A DNA stretch of 11,000 nt from Cristatella mucedo (taxonomy: Eukaryota > Bryozoa > Phylactolaemata > Cristatellidae), in the NCBI GenBank assembly GCA_009760855.2, contig WPIO01000010.1, positions 6,704,001-6,715,000 on the forward strand, in the 5' to 3' direction. Positions within the stretch are counted from its first letter, which is position 1. Every line of letters starts with the position of its first letter. Below the pieces are notes generated by a model. It ran no database searches. It saw only the letters and a list, made by a program, of their open reading frames with translations, and was not told the origin of the DNA. A program made the position numbers and the translations under genes. Of this stretch, positions 8,287 to 11,000 are shown piece by piece.

Positions 8287-8562
8287 CCCTAAATCTTAAA
8301 ACGCTATCCCTAAACTCTAAGCCCTAAACTCTAAGTCCTAAACTCAAAATGTTAATGCCTAATGTCTAAAAACCGTAAACCTTAAATTATAATCCCTAAA
8401 ACCCTAAAAGCTAAACGCTAAACGCTAAAATCCTAAACTCTAAAACTCTAACCACTTAACTCTAAGCCCTAAAACCTTAAACCCTAAAACCTAAACCCTA
8501 AACCCTAAACACTAAATCCTAAACTCCAAACTCTAATCCCTAAAACTCATAAACCCTAAACC
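8287..8562 (+). repeat. Degenerate telomere-like tract, (CCCTAAA)n
   Basis: About 275 bp is built of 7-8 bp units around CCCTAAA, with many variants (CTCTAAA, GCTAAAC, TCCTAAA). I count 11 exact CCCTAAA units, clustered in the second half. On the other strand this reads TTTAGGG, the plant/algal-type telomere unit, not the TTAGGG of vertebrates or the TTAGG of most arthropods. Its internal position and decay indicate an old interstitial tract or a simple-repeat expansion rather than a chromosome end. Confidence 0.85.
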
Positions 8563-8567
8563 ATACA

Positions 8568-8660
8568 TTGGGGGAATGCCCTACCCCAGGGGGCGTGTCC
8601 GGGGCAATGTCCTGGTGGAAATGTCACGGGGAAAACGTCCGTACCCCTGCCGCAATGCTT
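8568..8660 (-). repeat. Degenerate 14-bp array (GGACATTTCCCC type), array 2, inverted
   Basis: On the minus strand the units GGACGTTTTCCCC, TGACATTTCCACC, GGACATTGCCCC, GGACACGCCCCC and GGGCATTCCCCC follow one another. They are the same motif as arrays 1 and 3 but in opposite orientation. The rest of repeat X is not visible beside it, so it is either a fragment or an independent array. Confidence 0.75.
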
Positions 8661-9109
8661 CGGGTCACCGCCACGCGTAGCCCTTGCCGAGTGCCGACGA
8701 GAATGCGCAGCTGCAGTTGTGACATCATTTATCATAAATGCAGTAAACAAAATGTCGTTTCAAACCGGTTAAACCACGCTGAAGGTCTTACTTAGGTCAT
8801 TCAGATATTCTAGATTAAAGTTCGTGCAAGCGTCGGGCTTTGTGTACCCTATACGCCATCGACCGGCGGCTGCCCGAGTAGAACAATGCCGTTCGCAATT
8901 GCACCTACGTTCCAATCAATATATGTAGAGCCTTTTGAGCATAAAGAGCACGGAGAACGGCCAAGCTTAGCCTTGCCCGCCAGTATCCAAGGCCTTGGTA
9001 CGCAATAGCTGGTGATAGCAACAGACGGCAGTCGTCTCCGCGCATCAATATACGACCGTTCGTGGAGCGTTCTCATTTGCAACGTCTACTTGGGGTTTAT
9101 TGCGGCATT
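8661..9109. other. Unassigned 5' flank of the plus-strand dispanin exon
   Basis: This would hold the promoter or an upstream intron of the exon at 9110. No clear TATA box or initiator is evident. A pyrimidine- and T-rich stretch ending in TTATGCAG just before 9115 could be a splice acceptor, which would make the ATG at 9110 intronic. Confidence 0.35.
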
Positions 9110-9334
9110 ATGCAGAAGCAATTCGATCCATACGGCCCAGTTAGCCAGAACATGGACGGTGCACTGCCGCCACCAGCTTACCAGCCTCCAGCGGCGCCCA
9201 GCTACGAGCAGCCGGTAACGTACGGCTTCGGTCTTCAGCCCGGCTATGTCGCCCAGGCAGGCAACAGCTCTTTCGTGCCGTCGACGGTAAACAACCAAAA
9301 CTCAAATATCAACGTTGTTTTCGCTCAGCCTCAG
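9110..9334 (+). CDS. Proline-rich N-terminal exon of a dispanin-like protein (partial)
   Basis: 75 codons run from ATG to a splice donor. The peptide is rich in Pro, Gln, Tyr and Asn (DPYGPVSQNMDG, ALPPPAYQPPAAPSYEQP, LQPGYVAQAG, VNNQNSNINVVFAQPQ), the composition typical of the cytosolic N terminus of dispanins. PPAY at residues 21-24 is a PPxY motif, the type that binds NEDD4-family WW domains; a PPxY is known in IFITM3. The frame ends at CAG|GTAAGC in phase 0, matching the phase 0 acceptor of the CD225 exon at 4565-4858. Its own CD225 exon is not seen downstream in the window. Start choice: the frame is open upstream to an ATG at 9062, but the Pro-rich character begins just after 9110. If the TTATGCAG before 9115 is an acceptor, the true start lies in an earlier exon. 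The dispanin assignment rests on composition and junction fit, not on the domain itself. Confidence 0.65.
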
Positions 9335-9340
9335 GTAAGC
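9335..9340 (+). other. 5' splice site (donor)
   Basis: CAG|GTAAGC is a near-consensus donor and coincides with the loss of Pro/Gln-rich coding character. The frame stays open by chance into the intron to about 9505. Confidence 0.75.
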
Positions 9341-9936
9341 GCTGTAGTTCGAAGAACAAAATCGTGGCGGCTAAAGAGGCAATTCAGACATTGGCTGGCT
9401 AGGGGTGCTGAGCAGCTGTGTAGAAGTTTCACTCACGCGAGCTGCTGGACGCTTGCTCGTCTTGTGCAGCTAGTGCGTGCCGGCTGCACCGAGAGGTCAA
9501 ATTAGGTTGACGCCGACCGGCGAAGCCGACTATTAGTCACGCTAGATGGTTAGAAGTCAGTCGATCGCAGCTAGGTCTACACTCACTAACTGCTGAAAGG
9601 GGGCGGGTGGCTGCCCTTTCATTGGCAGTCGTCTCACCCAATTTAGACGCAAGTTTCGAACTAGGCGATGCATCTAGCCGTACCCAAGCATCTGTACTAC
9701 CTCCAAGAATAAAGGTCACCAGTAAAATAGTGTGTGTGCAAAAGCAAAAAGATTGGTTGGGTAAGCCTTTGAGGCTAAAAATTTAGTGGATCTATCTCGG
9801 TTATAGTTGCATTTGTCTGCATGAAGCCTAGAGGTGTCAGCATACAAGCAGAGGCTACGGAGCCTGCCCAGACAAGCGTTTCTTTACGGTCCTCAACTTG
9901 CTTACGCAGACGTAATTTTCGGGCCCTCCTAGGCTG
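9335..9936. other. Probable intron of the plus-strand dispanin-like gene
   Basis: No CD225 exon, SINE head or other recognisable feature was found here. Minus-strand ORF 9537-9719 resembles nothing known. Confidence 0.4.
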
Positions 9937-10008
<72 letters not shown>

Positions 10009-10059
10009 TCTGCTCTTTCTCTCTCTTTCTCTCTTCCCCTTCTCTGTCTCGCTCTCCTC
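9937..10059 (+). repeat. CT microsatellite
   Basis: CT units run from 9937 to about 10006 with one TTTC interruption, then degenerate pyrimidine-rich sequence continues to about 10059. It is on the same strand as the tract at 6330-6489. It produces artefactual Ser-Leu and Arg-Glu ORFs. Confidence 0.97.
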
Positions 10060-10205
10060 CCTGCTGTGCTACAGTTAAGCCGCCTCATCACTTCATCCGT
10101 TTCAGTCCATTGCAGCTCACCACCCACGTGCCTGGTGGCCGTGAAATTTTCACAGCTTTCCGATGGCTGATGTTTTTCGCTTGCTCGCATATTCAGCATG
10201 ATAGT

Positions 10206-10385
10206 CGGGAAAAATCTACCTAAGTGACTTGAGTCACACAATGTGCTTCAGCCGGTTCTGAATTAAGTCACTTAATGTGCCTCTATTCAGGCTCTTCATG
10301 AATGGCGCGGTGCTCGAACCGTGACCTCGGCCCGACCTTGGTCGGGGTGAACACCTTAACCGCTGGGCTCAACCAGCTGGGCGAT
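10206..10385 (-). mobile_element. tRNA-derived SINE, family B, copy 2
   Basis: On the minus strand the head is CAGCTGGTTGAGCCCAGCGG followed by TTAAGGTG (A-box region, about 10352-10378), then GGTTCGAGCAC (B box, 10310-10320). The body contains GAGCCTGAATAGAGG and CATTAAG. The head and the GAATAGAG...ATTAAG stretch match family B copy 1 at 3678-3860. No target-site duplication was recognised, and the lower-coordinate end is uncertain. Confidence 0.75.
10231..10282. repeat. Imperfect direct repeat (34-bp period) beside a palindrome
   Basis: GAGTCACACAATGTGCTT (10231-10248) recurs as AAGTCACTTAATGTGCCT (10265-10282). The first copy overlaps a near-palindrome, GTGACTTGAGTCAC (10224-10237). It probably belongs to the body of the SINE. 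Confidence 0.6.
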
Positions 10386-10518
10386 AAACTCGGGACTGCT
10401 CTGAGGCCTAATCTAACGAGCAAGCCGAGCGCTTTCATTAGAATTTACTTAACTTAAAATGCCGCTAACTAGGACAGAATAACGACAATATGATGAGAGA
10501 CTAGATCAGGGCCGTTGG
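10386..10518. other. Short unassigned spacer
   Basis: Between the family B SINE and repeat X copy 2; nothing recognised. Confidence 0.4.
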
Positions 10519-10523
10519 TTGTA

Positions 10524-10624
10524 GGACATTCCCCAGAACGTTTCCCCCAGACGTTCTCCCCCTCGTAGATCCTATGACATTTCCCCCAAAATTTTCCGCC
10601 GCCCGGGCTAGGACATTTATCCCA
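10524..10624 (+). repeat. Degenerate 14-bp array (GGACATTTCCCC type), array 3
   Basis: Units include GGACATTCCCC, GAACGTTTCCCCC, AGACGTTCTCCCCC, TGACATTTCCCCC and GGACATTTATCCC, mostly 13-15 bp apart with two longer spacers. Confidence 0.85.
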
Positions 10625-10654
10625 GGCTAATGAACGTACAACTAAGAATAAATT

Positions 10655-10660
10655 TATATA

Positions 10661-10688
<28 letters not shown>
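10655..10688. repeat. TA microsatellite (one interruption)
   Basis: A TA run with a single G, equivalent to the AT run at 7883-7916. Its last TA (10687-10688) forms the left target duplication of the MITE. Confidence 0.95.
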
Positions 10689-10691
<3 letters not shown>

Positions 10692-10870
10692 TATTTTCGC
10701 GTACATTATTTGCGCGGTATACAATGTTTTACGTAATCTGCACCCAGGTTGCGTCTTTTATATAGGTTTCGTCTTACGTGAAAATATTTCTTACACATAT
10801 CGTCCAAACCCGCTGGTTACATACGGGTGCGTCTTATAATTAGGTGTGTCTTAAATGCGGAAAAATACAG
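10689..10870. mobile_element. 182-bp TA-flanked MITE (Tc1/mariner type, pogo/Tigger-like ends)
   Basis: It is bounded by TA on both sides (10687-10688 and 10871-10872). The right end, inverted, reads CTGTATTTTTCCGC, then AAGACACACC and ATAAGACGCACCC. The left end reads CACTATTTTCGCG and later AATCTGCACCC, a diverged inverted counterpart. The AAGACGCACC-type subterminal motifs resemble pogo/Tigger MITEs as I recall them. A second copy of the right-end motif block lies internally (10747-10786 against 10825-10867, direct orientation). Non-coding; it would rely on a transposase made elsewhere. Repeat X copy 1 shows the empty site. Confidence 0.75.
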
Positions 10871-10955
10871 TACCTGATCTAATGAATTCACGCGCTATTT
10901 AAATAAAATCAACTCTGTAATTAGAAAGATGAATGGATTGGAAGGACGGTTTTTA

Positions 10956-11000
10956 ATGGTGCTAGCGCCGGTGGCTGCAGCTGTGACTGCTCAGCCGTGG
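10956..11000 (+). CDS. Start of a small Ala/Val-rich ORF, cut by the window edge
   Basis: ATG at the position homologous to 7999 in repeat X copy 1. It opens 15 codons (MVLAPVAAAVTAQPW) that are still open at the window end. The start is hydrophobic like its counterpart, but the residues differ. Whether it is ever translated is unknown. Confidence 0.2.
   Translation, partial: MVLAPVAAAVTAQPW

Larger units (their letters stand above)
10519..11000 (+). repeat. Dispersed repeat X, copy 2 (interrupted by a MITE, runs off the window)
   Basis: It starts with TTGTAGGACATTCCCC and carries array 3, then ACTAAGAATA and a TA microsatellite. The MITE follows, then AATTCACGCGCTATTTAAATAAAATCA, GGATTGGAAGGA, GTTTTTAATGG and a Gly/Ala-codon-rich end. 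The blocks match copy 1 at 7747-8040 in order and orientation. Confidence 0.85.

Noticed and set aside
8287-8562. A real chromosome end
   Set aside because: The repeat is degenerate and unique-looking sequence continues on both sides, including a gene exon to the right.
8287-8562. Evidence that the window is from a plant
   Set aside because: The CD225 exon, the L2/CR1-type LINE and the pogo-like MITE point to an animal. The repeat unit alone is weak evidence.
7752-8660. CRISPR-like array
   Set aside because: The 14-bp units are contiguous and degenerate, with no unique spacers of constant length, in a eukaryotic context.
9821-10241. ORFs across the second CT tract
   Set aside because: Same artefact; Leu-Ser and Glu-Arg runs arise from CT repeats.

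Overview
The window looks like non-coding DNA from an animal nuclear genome, probably an invertebrate. It has spliced exons with canonical splice sites, tRNA-derived SINEs, a decayed LINE of the L2/CR1 group, cut-and-paste transposon ends, and long CT and TA microsatellites. There are no bacterial operons or ribosome-binding sites. The species cannot be fixed from the sequence.

Layout. 1-1030: nothing recognisable. 1031-2556: on the minus strand, a broken LINE reverse transcriptase, split by a nested tRNA-derived SINE (2279-2466). 3000-3860: two more SINE copies, one from the same family as the nested copy and one from a second family. 4433-4858: minus-strand terminal exon of a dispanin (CD225/IFITM-type) gene, followed in frame by a tyrosine-rich tail interrupted by stop codons. 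4862-7379: no recognisable gene, with a CT microsatellite at 6330-6489. 7380-7746: GC- and CpG-rich stretch that could be a promoter. 7747-8040 and 10519-11000: two copies of one dispersed repeat. Each copy starts with a degenerate array of about 14 bp (GGACATTTCCCC-like), continues through a TA microsatellite, and leads to a small Ala/Val-rich ORF. The second copy carries a 182-bp TA-flanked MITE that the first lacks. 8253-8660: a possible hAT terminus, a degenerate TTTAGGG-type telomere-like tract and an inverted copy of the 14-bp array. 9110-9334: plus-strand proline-rich exon ending in a splice donor, which resembles the N-terminal exon of a dispanin.

Only the two dispanin exons look like real host genes. 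They share intron phase 0 and would fit together as one protein, but they lie on opposite strands about 4.3 kb apart, so they cannot be one gene as drawn. They may be two paralogues each missing its partner exon, or one gene split by an inversion or an assembly error. No other coordinated gene system was found. The rest is mostly layered mobile-element debris whose relative order can be partly read.
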